Positions 51,535 to 62,472 of a DNA stretch of 64,000 bases are shown in pieces. The translations under genes were made by a program, and so were the position numbers. Location: positions 26,194,081 through 26,258,080 of the forward strand of contig OX457031.1 of NCBI GenBank assembly GCA_949752745.1, read 5' to 3'. Source of the stretch: Protula sp. h YS-2021. Lineage: Eukaryota > Annelida > Polychaeta > Sabellida > Serpulidae. Below the pieces are notes generated by a model. It was given only the letters and a program-made list of their open reading frames with translations, was not told where the DNA came from and did not search any database. How positions within the stretch are numbered: position 1 is the first letter of the stretch; each line of letters begins with the position of its first letter.

Positions 51535-52690
51535 ACAGCAAACGGACCAGGACAGGTCTCGGTCAAGCACCAGGACGAGGGTTTCGTCTCCGAAGAAGGC
51601 CAAGCCGCACGGCAAAGGCAAGATGCCTAAACAGATCTCATAGCAGTGTAGGTATCACCCAGCGAAATTATCTCTCAGAGACGAAGATCTCACCTCGAAG
51701 CGATACTTGTTCAAAGTGGCAAACTCTTCAAAGCCTGCGTGTCCGTAGGAGGTGGGTTAGGCAAGTTCTGGCCAGAGATAGTGCTTCAAAGAGAGTTGTG
51801 TGTTGGCTCGTTCAAGGAAGTCTTTCCACATTTTTTCCACGGAAGCTTTCATGTTTAAGAAGATCATGAGTGCACCCAAGGTGTGGGCTCATGTGCGAGT
51901 TATGTTAGTCTTCCAGTACTTGGACGATTGATTGCCAGTCTACCTCGAGCAAGAGATAGCACACCAGTAGAGGGAAGCCTTGGTCAAACAGGCCTTGCAA
52001 GTAGGTCTCCTGGTCCATTTCTCCAAGTCAGAAGTTGAGCGGAAGCACATCATGGTTTTCCCTGGGGGGAAAGACAAGATCTAATCGTAGCGCGAGTTTA
52101 CCCAACCCCTAAACGCCAGGAAAGGATCCGACTATAGATCCGAGCCATCAAGGCCGGATCAGAGGTAAGCCTGGCCAAAGTTGAGTCACTTCTCGGGACA
52201 TTGGTAGCAACTTAGAACACAATCAGCTTTGGTACGCTCAATCACCAACGCTTTCAAGCATAAATCAGACGTGCTTTGTGTGGGGGAGATATTCAAAGTT
52301 GCGATGATTACCGAGCACTAACTTGGTGGTGCGACACAAGGATCGTAACTACTTCAGAGTCAGAGGTTCAAATCGATGCGTATCTATCGGGGTCAGGAAT
52401 TCATTTCCAGGCCAATATGTGGCGGGGCTCTTGACCAGATCGGATGAATGGCAGGTATGTAGTCAATCATCTGGACAACAGCAGTAGGATGCCTGAGCAA
52501 ACAAGATGGTACCCATCAAACTGGTATTCACTCAGCTGGCAGGAAGCATCCTGTTATTAGCTCGGAAGAAGGGAATCTGTCTGTCGGTTGAAAGTGCTGG
52601 CAGACCTGGCAGGTCAAGTAATACACGCGGAGTGGTACCTATTAGCCCCTGCGTTCATATGGATAGCAGAGTGAAGGCATTATCCTAGCT
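51535..52690 (+). mobile_element. Degenerate DIRS fragment (ORF1 end, RT, RNase H)
   Basis: Collinear with 25490-27200 of the intact element but with deletions. 51541-51645 matches the basic C-terminus of ORF1 (SPKKAKPH). 51660-51720 matches the ORF1-ORF2 junction (CTCAGAGACGA and GCGATACTT). 51850-51945 encodes FKKIMSAPKVWAH and then VFQYLDD followed by a stop. 52580-52640 matches the RNase H end (LKVLADLAGQVIHAEW-like). Stops and frameshifts throughout make it non-functional. Confidence 0.85.
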
Positions 52691-53468
52691 GCGTACAGTA
52701 AAGCCCAGTCAGAAGTCGAGTTTGAAGATTACCATTGCAGGTTACCATCTAATTAGGGCATTTCATAGTGTGTCACTATGATATATAAAAACGTCTCCGA
52801 ACTCTTTTATTAATATTGTCTGACAGACTTACGTCAGTGTGACCGGACCTGTCTTCGTTGGGTATCCTACTAGCAGTGGCCCTAATTCACCTTTATCTGT
52901 TGTGTTGAACCGATGAACAAGTGTAAGGACAAGACCAAGCAACCAAGCAGAAAACACCTTCTTTTGTCACTCTGGGAACAGTTCCGGCAAAGAAAGATAA
53001 CTGGGTACTTTTCCGCCAGGAGGGACTACCATAAGCGCCTGTGTGAACTTTTCTCTCTCAGTCAGTAGTGTGGGGCACTGTGTGTTTATAGGTTTGGTTC
53101 AGTGACCAAACAGCTAACATATCTCGGTATTTAGTATAGACACTGTTTGATGTAGGCTTAAGAAAGGCTTGGTATATCCTTGTCAGCCAGATATTCCCTT
53201 CTTTCTCTAAGAAAGGGGGCGTATGTGTTCTTCGTTAGAACATACTCTCCGGTAGTGCCCGTTTTGGACAACTGAGATGATCTGACAAGGCGTTTGTAGC
53301 AAGCTCTGCCCTGGCCATTTATTGCGTACTTTGTTGGCTAGTGGATAAACACGTTGCAGTTCGTTCATCTGCCTTATATGAGTGCCTGATGCCATTTTCA
53401 TTATATGAGTGCTTGATGCCATTTTCAATACTTAATGTAGTATTATGTACTTTAGTTTAGTTCTTTTG
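52691..53468. other. Possible DIRS 3' region, otherwise nothing recognised
   Basis: The words CCCTTCTTTCTCTAAGAAAG and GGGGGCGTATG near 53195-53225 recall 28979-29025 of the intact element. No coding part is recognised. Confidence 0.3.
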
Positions 53469-53517
53469 GTTTTACTTCGTAAAAGCTCTAAATTCACTTA
53501 TCTCCGCTTTTATATGG
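53469..53517 (+). repeat. DIRS-like terminal sequence
   Basis: GTTTTACTTCGTAAAAGCTC, then AAATTCACTTATCTCCGCTT and TTATATGG, matches the left end at 22112-22160 in the same orientation. It is either the left end of another eroded DIRS element that runs right, or half of the internal complementary region of the fragment to its left. Confidence 0.55.
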
Positions 53518-53862
53518 AATTCTTATGCAATTCTAAGAATTAGACAATCTAGAAACAAAAGTGTCTCAAAGTGGCTCGAATAGTCATGCCCTGATATCGA
53601 CCAATCAGAGTCATGGGTAATAGTTCATAAGTATTGTGTTCTTTAGCTTGGTTCCTTGGCTTAGTTGTGAGCTTTTAGTAACCAAGCTATGCATCTTACC
53701 TACGTTTGAGTACCGATCGATGGTTGGTCATCCTGTAGTACTTTATTTTTTCATTTTGTTAGGGACCAAGCTGCAAGCAGAGTGATATAGCTCATGTTCA
53801 TAGGTTTGTAGTTGCGTGGTCTTGTGACCACGATGATGTTTGTGGAAGAATCAATAAATAAA

Positions 53863-54640
53863 GGTACTGGACACTTGGGTCTAGGACAAAAGCCCCCGTG
53901 ACAAAAGCCATCCTAGGACAAAAACCACCGAGACAAAATCCACCCAAATTATTTTTTTAATTTAAGAAATAAATCGAACTTGCGCAATTACATTAATTGC
54001 ATTTGGAGTCCAGTAAATCTTATTGCCTCAGGGGTTCCCTTGGATTATTTAAGGTTGTGTGGTGTTGGATGGGCAAACTAAAGACCAACGACTCCGGAGA
54101 TATGTTCTCATTGGTTCAACCTTAATTGTACCGAAAATTAAAAAAAACCTATTGTAATTGGTAAGACTACCACAGCCTCATACAAAGCCGACATACTCGG
54201 GATGGCATAGTAGGGTATAACTAGTATTTGTTTATAATTTTTAGTATCGTTGTTAAAACATGGATTACATTGAATCAAATAAAGGAAAGCGAAAACTTCT
54301 GTACGAAGGGTACATTTACGGCCAACTCTTCTGCCAATAATTTAATTGCAATTTGTTGTGTACTACAAAGTCTGTAATCGAGAGTTCAAAGCTTGTACTT
54401 TTACATTTGAGAGGTAAATAAAGATGTGAGCAATACTGAGGTGCTTTGAACAATTGCATTTTACTTATTTTACTTTGGAAGAGACGCAAAAAAAAAAAAA
54501 AAACACAAAAACAAAAAAGAAAAAAATCATTTCGGTGGATGTTGTCTGGGTGGTTTTTTGTCCTAGGGTGGGTTTTGACCCGGTGGTTTTTGTCCCGTGG
54601 CTTTTGTCCCGGGGGCTTCTGTCCTGTTACCGGACCCTTG
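53863..54640. mobile_element. TIR element built from GGACAAAARCC tandem words
   Basis: The left arm (53880-53950) has repeated GGACAAAAGCC / GACAAAAACCACC words. The right arm (54530-54625) is their complement (GGTTTTTGTCC, GGCTTTTGTCC), so the arms form a long, imperfect inverted repeat around 560 bp of AT-rich DNA. No transposase is present. The Lys/Pro/His-rich minus-strand frame at 54316-54681 reads the repeat. Confidence 0.75.
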
Positions 54641-54644
54641 TCGA

Positions 54645-55640
54645 CCCTAGCTCGACCGTTGTTGTTAGTTGAGGCTACCATCCCTTGGGTGGATTGGAGT
54701 TTGTTGTTGATAACTGGTCATAAAATGAGATACGCTTCGTCATTGGTGCTTCATCTCTTGATTGTTCGTTTATCCTTTCGTGTGCGAGGGTTGTTAATCA
54801 GCTCGATTCTATTTTGAAGTTGTTTGGGCACATTAAACACATGAAATATATGTAACTGGTGTTTTGTTTCTGTCTTTTACCCTTCTTTCTTTCTTGGAAG
54901 GTTCTCTTACGAATAAAAGCGGTGGTCTTTTACTAAAAAAGCGTTGTACGAAATTAAAACCTTGTGCTATCAACTAGCTGAAGCCTTTAAAAGATTTATC
55001 TAAAATACAATCACCAGCCATGCGATTTAATTTATGTTATTCATTCACAATACTTCAAGACGTTCATTATTCTAAGAAACTGTATGAAAAGATAAAGAAA
55101 AAGTTGACGATTAATCTTAAACTTCTTTTTATTTATTTATTTAATTTGATAAAGCTTTTTATTAATAAAAGTAATGTTTTCAACACACTCAACTGTATAT
55201 GAATCTGAATATGGTTGTTGTTTGATGGCAAGGTATTGTTAAAAGCTAAAACATGAACTTGTATTTACGTAAAACTGTTTATTTACACGATTTTTAAATA
55301 AACAACTATTTCTCGGCTATTTTGTGGGCAAATTATTTTGAAGCCGTGACAGATTGAAACAACTACTTCTCTAGCTTTTAGGGGATAGTTTATAAGTAAC
55401 CTTTGGATTAACTGAATACCATCTCATAAATAAAAATAGCCACACAAAAGACTTGAAAAATTAACTTGAAAAACTGCCGTTAATTGTCGGTGGTGCTGCT
55501 AAAATAGATCCAGACAGTTATGTTACCAAGAGCCATTTCTTTAAAATGGCAAAAGGTACTCGTATAGTTCAGCAAATTGTAAGAATTAGACAACGTGCAA
55601 AGGTCGGACGTAACAGAAAGAGGCATTTAACGAGTTGCAA
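54645..55640. other. No gene recognised
   Basis: AT-rich. Short frames only. Confidence 0.5.
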
Positions 55641-55647
55641 ACGCCAG

Positions 55648-56348
55648 GGCCCTATTCGCGAAAGTTAACTGTACAGTTAACCAATTTCGTTAACTGCTGC
55701 TGCAGCTAACAGAACTTTTGAAAGTCAGTTAATAAATTTTACCTTTATGTCAAAATATATTTGTGTGAAAATTGTTTGCCTAATTTGTTGCGTAATTTGC
55801 TAAATTGCGGTGCATTTTTGGGAGGGACTCTGTGTATAAATAACACTCGCGTCACTCATGACGCATGCAATCAAAAGCTAGGAACTGTGTTTTCTAATCT
55901 AGGGGGGGGGCGTGTCTCAGCCGGGTATAAAAACCCCTGCTAAAGTGCATTCAAAACACATGTAAAAATAAAGCTACAGTATCTGAATGACAAATTAAAA
56001 CGCTTCCAACCCATCCAACCCTGTTTTATATCCATTCTAAAAGCGTCCAAACCACCAAGCGTAATAATGTTTAAAATGTGTTTCTAGTCGTTCATTAAAT
56101 CTAGATCGATGGGCCGATTTTATACCCCATATAATGTACAATATAATAATGTTTAAAATGGTTTGTTATCTGCAAAGTTGTTAATTAAATGTAGATGCAG
56201 AAAATATTATTCAAATGTCGCCAAAATGTATCATGTTTGTTCTCATTCTCGCCTTCAAACCCTCCTTAACGCAGCTAAATTAACTGATTTCCGTTTCCAA
56301 TGCGTGCACAGTTAAGTGAATAATTAACTTTTTGTGAATACCGGAGCA
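55648..56348. mobile_element. Possible TIR element with GTTAAC palindromes
   Basis: The left end GGGCCCTATTCGCGAAAGTT resembles, in inverted orientation, the right end near 56326-56348 (CCGGTATTCACAAAAAGTTA on the minus strand). Just inside the left end is a perfect 18-bp palindrome, GTTAACTGTACAGTTAAC (55664-55681). Termini of this style are known from Harbinger-type elements; this is unverified. A TATAAAA word lies at about 55925. Confidence 0.5.
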
Positions 56349-56349
56349 A

Positions 56350-57063
56350 AAAAGGTTTGTGTTTGCAAATTGAACGTCATTGTTCACACTTTCATTACAT
56401 CACGTCTGATACCGGAAAAAGACCATTAAATTACAGTAATGTCATCAATCCGTTAAAAATCAGTATCGGGGAGCTAATATGTAATAACTTCAAAGGTGAC
56501 GTCTTTGCATTTTCTCCAGTTGGTAAGCTTCTCTGAGTGACATCTCCGCATTATATCAGTGTCACACAAGAGCTACAGACAATAAACTCTCTTTGAAACC
56601 TAAGCTCAGTATAACTAAATACGACGTGTTTGTAACGTTTTCGGGAAACTAAACGCTTTGCTTAGCAATTTTAACAGCAGTGTAACTCTTGTGTAGAACT
56701 GTCATCTGTTCATTTCAATCGACTTTGTTTCAAAGCTGTTTCGATGCTAAGCATAGATCAAATAAAGGAAAAAAAAGAAAAACGTTGTGACAACCTCAAA
56801 TTAAGGGTGCAGTAAGTTCACGGTAAGCATATGGGGCTGTGAGAGTTTGCTATTTTTTAATCGCACTGTGTATCGGACCGCGATTTTCCTTTCCTTCTCG
56901 AGAGTTAGGGGTGGGGGACTGAAGGAGAGAGACTGAAGGGCCGGTATGTGGTAATGCTGTGTAGTTTACTTGTTACGGGAGTATTAGCAGCCTCATGAGT
57001 ATTCATCGAATATCTTCGCATTGTTTGAAGAGTTGTAAAGCTGCTGCACAGACTTATAATTAC
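56350..57063. other. No gene recognised
   Basis: No exon or element end is supported. Confidence 0.5.
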
Positions 57064-57676
57064 CTAGTAAACACTGCAGCGTTCTGACAACGTTAGATAG
57101 ACGTCGCATCCGATGTCGAATCAACGTTAGGTTTTGGTTATTTATGGAAGTTGAAATAACATCTACGTTGGATAGATTATCGATAATCCGACTTCTAAAG
57201 GAAGTCTAAACAGCGTTTATCTCCCCATATTGTATAGAGGCACGGAAAGCGATATTGTTTATCCACCATAGCCGGATATGTATGAAGTCGATTTCCAGGA
57301 ATATTTTTCTGAAGCAGGTGGGGAAAAACCTTGTGTGCTCCTTCATTTTTATATTTTACGTTATTGCTTGATTTATTTTCGAAGTGACCTGTGCGATAAG
57401 CCAGAATATGAGGGTTTTTTTTTCGATTTTCCGAGGTCTAGGCAACCTTGCACCAAAGATGTTGATTGGACGTCGCAGAACGTTGGATTTTGTTTGAGAG
57501 GAAAACAACTTCTAAACAACGCTGCTTATCAACGTCTATTCAACTTTGTATCAAAGACATTAGTAAGAGGTTGGTCTATGGTCGCGGTCAATCACCACCA
57601 AATTACAAGCAGTTTTGGTTGGATTAATGTCGCAACCTCAAATCGATGCTGGATCGACGTTGGAATGTTTCAGTTA
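57064..57676. mobile_element. ACGTC-rich MITE
   Basis: The left end TAGTAAACACTGCAGCGTTC and the right end CGACGTTGGAATGTTTCAGT form an imperfect inverted pair. The interior has many GACGTCG, AACGTTAGG and TCAACGTCTATTC words. It is the best-preserved copy of the family seen at 31887 and 19338. Confidence 0.65.
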
Positions 57677-57704
57677 AATGGAATGTTTAAACATATTTTA
57701 ATTG

Positions 57705-57866
<162 letters not shown>

Positions 57867-57869
57867 ACG

Positions 57870-58559
57870 TTTTTTAGCCAATGAGACTCACTCAGGAGGT
57901 TTATTCTTTAAAATGGGGTCCTGTTGAGTGGTGCTGTTCGTGGAAACTATTATAGCTTTTTGACAGACATAAAAAGAAGGTCAACAGCTTAAGAAATCAT
58001 TTAACTTTCTATACGTCAAATCGCGTAGCGATTTAAGCGAAGGACATCACTAAAGCATTCTGTGTCTCATGAGCCTAAAGAAGATTTTAAACTTTACAAA
58101 ATTGTAACAATTCGTAAATGAAATTGACTGTGTTGTTTTCTTATTTGAGGTCACAAAAAGCAAAAATATATGTCAACAATAGTTCCTGCTTTGAAGAAGG
58201 CTTTTCAGCGATTTTGTGGAATTACAAAAGTTTTGAGATATTTGACACTTGAGAAAGGGTCAGGTAAGAAAATGTCTTTTAAAAGCCACAAAAATAACAA
58301 TTAAGTACTTTCAACTAATATAATGAGGTAACAAGGCAATTTTATTTAATATCAGCTCGTCGGTATCCGGTAAAGGTCTTACCTTATTCACCTTTGACTC
58401 ACTCATGTATACGGAGAAACATTCCGGCATGACATTTAATAGTCTTCTACTGTCTCTAAGTTAATTATCCAACGACACTCCAAACTTTTTTCTCTATTCA
58501 ATGTAAGAGATCGGGTGATGACTTTTGTGTTAAATCACGTCAAACTTAATAAAAAACAA
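57870..58559. other. No gene recognised
   Basis: No exon or element end is supported. Confidence 0.5.
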
Positions 58560-58689
58560 TAGATTTCGATTCATTCTTGAGAAAATGGACCGACGTCTAA
58601 TCAACGTCTTTGGCCCAACGTTGAACAGAACTTCGGGTAAGCAGCTTTATTTAGACGTTGTTTTTGGTCTCCGATGTCTAATAAACGTC
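58560..58689. mobile_element. ACGTC-rich MITE fragment cut by the DIRS copy
   Basis: Contains GACCGACGTCTAATCAACGT, CCCAACGTTGAACAG and TCTAATAAACGTC, typical of the family. It stops exactly at the left end of the DIRS copy at 58690. Confidence 0.55.
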
Positions 58690-59514
58690 TTTTACTTCGC
58701 AAAAGCTTCGAATTTGCTTATCTCCATTTGTAGATGGGTTGCCTTTCGGTTAGTACCTTTAACGCTATAGAATCAAACCTTTTTGTGGTAGTTAGAGCTA
58801 GCCTATTCGGCCATCCATCCACCGGCCAATCAGAATGAGAGATCCTCTGGTATTACGTCACTGATGAAATAGGGCATTCCCTTTAAGCGTGTGGTTGTCA
58901 ACACACGCAACTTTTCGCATGAGGAAACTAGACAAGGGGTGCGAATTTGCTTTAATTTTAATGTATTTAACTACTGCAGCACTACTTTATCATATTCAAA
59001 AAATTTGATAATTTTGGTTCGAGGGAAAAGCAATTTCAGCAGGTGGTCTCGTAGATGTGAGATTACACGTAGCGGTGACATGTCGATCGTCCCGAGAAAT
59101 GTGCCTCTTGTTCTCCACAAGAAGCTACAAGATCGAGATCAGTTACTGGCTCCAGCACACATTGCCTGGGAGTTGTTTTGAGCTTTATTCAGTTGATGTG
59201 ACCACAGCAGATATTCTAGTTTTTGCTACGGATAGCACTCCATAGAACAAGATCAGTTTTCTACGATCAAGCCTTTTATCGCGGACCATTGTCCGGGCGG
59301 AAAAACGTTGGCGTTTAAGGGCATGTGGCTCCCTTTGGAACCGCATTCCTGTAAAAGGGGCGTAAATGGGCCTCGAAGATAGCGCATTCCCGTAATGGGC
59401 TCATGCAATTGGTCTCAAAAACAGTTCTCCGTACCCTCACTGTCCTTGGTTAGAGTCCCGGTGGCCTGACCAGGGACAATTTTAGGTCGCCAAATGGGAA
59501 CATGAAACCTCAGG

Positions 59515-59700
59515 GTATATACGACCATGGTCCCATAAATGGGGCCGTGTTCCCATAAATGGGACCATGTTACCATAAATGGGACCATGTTACCATAAAT
59601 GGGACCGTGAACCCCATAAATGGGACCATGGACTCCATAAACGGGACTATGGATCCAATGGGACCGTGGGACCGTAAATGGGATCATGCAAACATGGCCA
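59515..59700. repeat. Minisatellite of ATGGGACCATG words, unit about 19-21 bp
   Basis: About eight units of CCATAAATGGGACCATGTTA type in the leader of the DIRS copy. In the intact element the same position has irregular CATGGG words, so the array is a local expansion. Confidence 0.85.
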
Positions 59701-59898
59701 ATATGGGAACATATGCCTAAAACCTCGTTTTGGCCTAGAATAATCTAAATTGATGCCTGACGTCAATTTAAGATGGATTTGTTACACTTACATCACTGAA
59801 TAGAGCTTGAAATGATACTTTAAGTGTTAAATTAATACTATATGTTTGCTGATAACTTACAGTTACTTATGTTATCTGTGTCTGTTTGATTTTCAGAC

Positions 59899-60765
59899 AT
59901 GGCAGAGGCCACCCTGCGCTCGCCTCCAAAAGATTTGCAATGCTCACATCCATCTACCTATCTCAACCCGCATTCGGTATGCGATCGTTGCAAAAAAGGC
60001 CGGGGACTGATGCTGTATGTCGAGTGAAGAACTTGCCCAGAGTGCCAGCACTTGCAACACAAGGAGTGGAAGGCCGTCTATATATATAAATAGGGCAAAA
60101 ACGACTGTAGAAGGGACAGTCGCAGAGCTACAGCCACTCCCTTTATCACACCAGAGTTTGTTGTGGATACTGTGAAGAAGGCAAGTTCTGTGATTATGGA
60201 TGAAATGTCGATACCGGTCAGAGTAGATACGGGGGAAGAGTCTGACAGTATCCCAGAAAAAGCTCCGTAAATTCAATTCATCTAAAGCCTTTTCATAAGC
60301 TGTGGCTGGGTGGGATATTCTGGAGGGTGACGAGCGTGCAGCACTACGCAAGGCATGGGTATCTGATCAGCTAGTGTGAGTCTGGAGTAGATGTGCTTCT
60401 CCAGACTCACACGTTATCCCTAGCGTCCATCCCCTCATACAAGAAGAGGAAACTTTCTAAGCCAGCGGGGAAGTAGCCACCCAACAAGCCTCCAATCTTC
60501 AACCAGAAGAAGAGGAAGACTCAGATGGTTCGGAGTCAGAGGCAGCCGAGGCTGATGAGGTAGTTGAAGTTTCCGCAGCCTTCCCATTCCAGATTACCAC
60601 ACGAGAAGTGGACTCTGTACGCTCACCAAGTCGCGCTCAACGCTTATGGCGAGACGAGGGGTGGCGGGACGAGGTCCCATCAGAACCCCCTCTCCTCTCA
60701 AAATTAGCCCTACAGGTCACAAATCTTCTGTCCTCCTTGTGTCTCAGGCACCAAATAACCTAGTC
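59899..60765 (+). pseudogene. DIRS ORF1 remnant
   Basis: ATGGCAGAGGCCACCCTGCG matches the ORF1 start at 23357. The cysteine cluster is recognisable but TGA interrupts it near residue 43. Homology continues in shifting frames (VKKASSVIMDEMS, then EVDSVRSPSRAQRLW), and a central part is missing. Confidence 0.85.
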
Positions 60766-60779
60766 ACTGTCTAACCTTT

Positions 60780-61590
60780 ATGGTCGGAGAAAGGCCTAGC
60801 TCTACAGGACCTTCAGATAAAGGGGAAATGCTAGAGGATCAAATTGGCTACTTCAGAAGAGATTTTCTGGTACCCAGAAAATCAGGAGGATGGAAACTGG
60901 TCATAGATCTCTCATTCCGCAACGATTTTTTACAAGTGACCTCGTTCCATATGGATACGGCTCAAGTCACAAAAGAGACTAATTAAGCGGGGATGTGGAA
61001 CACGTCGATAGACCTGTCCGACGCTTTTCTCCATGTTGCCTTAAATCATTCAGCCAGGAAGTACCCTGATCCCCCCCAAAAAGCGAAAACGCTTTTGGTT
61101 TCTGGCACTTCTATTTGGCCTATCCACAACCCCTGATGTGTTTTGAAAGGTCATGGGGGTTTTAAAGTCATGGGGCTGGTCTATAAGTATGTTAGTGTTC
61201 CACTAAGAAGGCGATTGGTTTCTGGAGCCCTTACACAGAGAGACAACCCATCATCGGGAGATCCAACTGGTCAAAAAGGCCTGACAGGTAGCTCTCGCAG
61301 TAAACTTGCCAAAGTCTGAGTTAATTCCAAAACAGGATGTTGTTTTCCTGGGGGGGGGGGGGGAGAAGATGGATCTTACCGATAGCCTGGGCATTTCCCA
61401 CTTGGAAAAGGCAACAGAAAATTACACGAGCCATCCGAAGCATTCCCGCGGATTAGAAGGTAAGCCTGCATTCCATAGAATCACTTCCGGGTCTGTTAGT
61501 GGCTACCGGGAAATGAGTGCCTTTTTGGCGTCTACACTAAAGGCCCTTCCAAAGGCAGGTGAGGTAGGCTCTAGTTCAGGAAAGATCCGA
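60780..61590 (+). pseudogene. DIRS ORF2 (RT) remnant
   Basis: IGYFRRDFLVPRKSGGWKLV and VIDLS match RT of the intact copy. Motif A survives in part (TSIDLSDAFLHV), but the YLDD region is disrupted (near 61200), with frameshifts and a G-run at 61351-61365. RNase H is deleted; homology jumps to the recombinase at about 61590. Confidence 0.85.
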
Positions 61591-62128
61591 CAAGGCCCCA
61601 AGGTTTTCCTTACTCCGAGAGTCGGTTTTATGGCAAAGAATCATATCGTCGAACAAGGAATGGGTACTTTCGGGCATAAAAATCTCCCGACCCTAAAAGA
61701 GGAAGAGATTGCTGACGGCCTGGTCTTTCTGTGCCGAATTAGGGCGCTAAGTCAGAAGCTTAGTGTCTTGCAGGCATATGGGTCAAAAAGCTCTTATAAT
61801 TTCCTTTATGCCTAAGTTCAATAAAGACCTCTCAAAACAGTTTATCTCGAATTACATAAAAAGGGTCATTTTGGCAGCCTATGAAAAAGCACAAAACACG
61901 GACCTTCAGATCGAATGCAAAGTTAAAGCCCAGCATGTCCGTCAAATTGCCAGTTCCCTCAGGGCTCTTTGTAATGCATATCTATCCGAGATACTTAAAT
62001 CAGGCTGTTAGTCGTCACCCAACTCTTTCGTTAAGCATTATCTTTCGCATATTTCTTGGCAGAATGAACTAGTCGGCTTTTATTCGTTGAGCCCGTTCGT
62101 AGTAACGGAAACCACCATCACGAACTAA
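61591..62128 (+). pseudogene. DIRS ORF3 (tyrosine recombinase) remnant
   Basis: Contains VFLTPRVGFMAKNHI, IISFMPKFNKDLSKQ, the HVRQIASSLRAL motif and NSFVKHYL. The N-terminal domain and the first catalytic Arg are lost, and TAG interrupts the motif after SGC (about 62009). It is non-functional. Confidence 0.85.
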
Positions 62129-62472
62129 TTACTCTGTTGCAGTCAACTCATCCCCCCCCTCCCGTCCAAGCTCAAAGGCAAAGGCATACAAAAAGGAGAT
62201 TTCACAATGGCCACAACAACGGCTTCGAGGGCACCAAGTAATGGCACCTCACGGTCTCTCTCCTCTGCCTTTAGAGCCCAAGTGCAAGTGTTTTTATGCA
62301 TCACCACACTCGTCGCTTTCACTTGTAGAGACGTCCTTCAGTTCTCAATGACTGTATTATCGAGAACCTGTTCTTTACCGTGTAAATGACCACGATTGAC
62401 CGTTCTGTCCTCATCACGCTATTTTTACTCTTTTTTTCTAGCTCCAAACTTAGAAAAAAAGGAGGGGCATAT

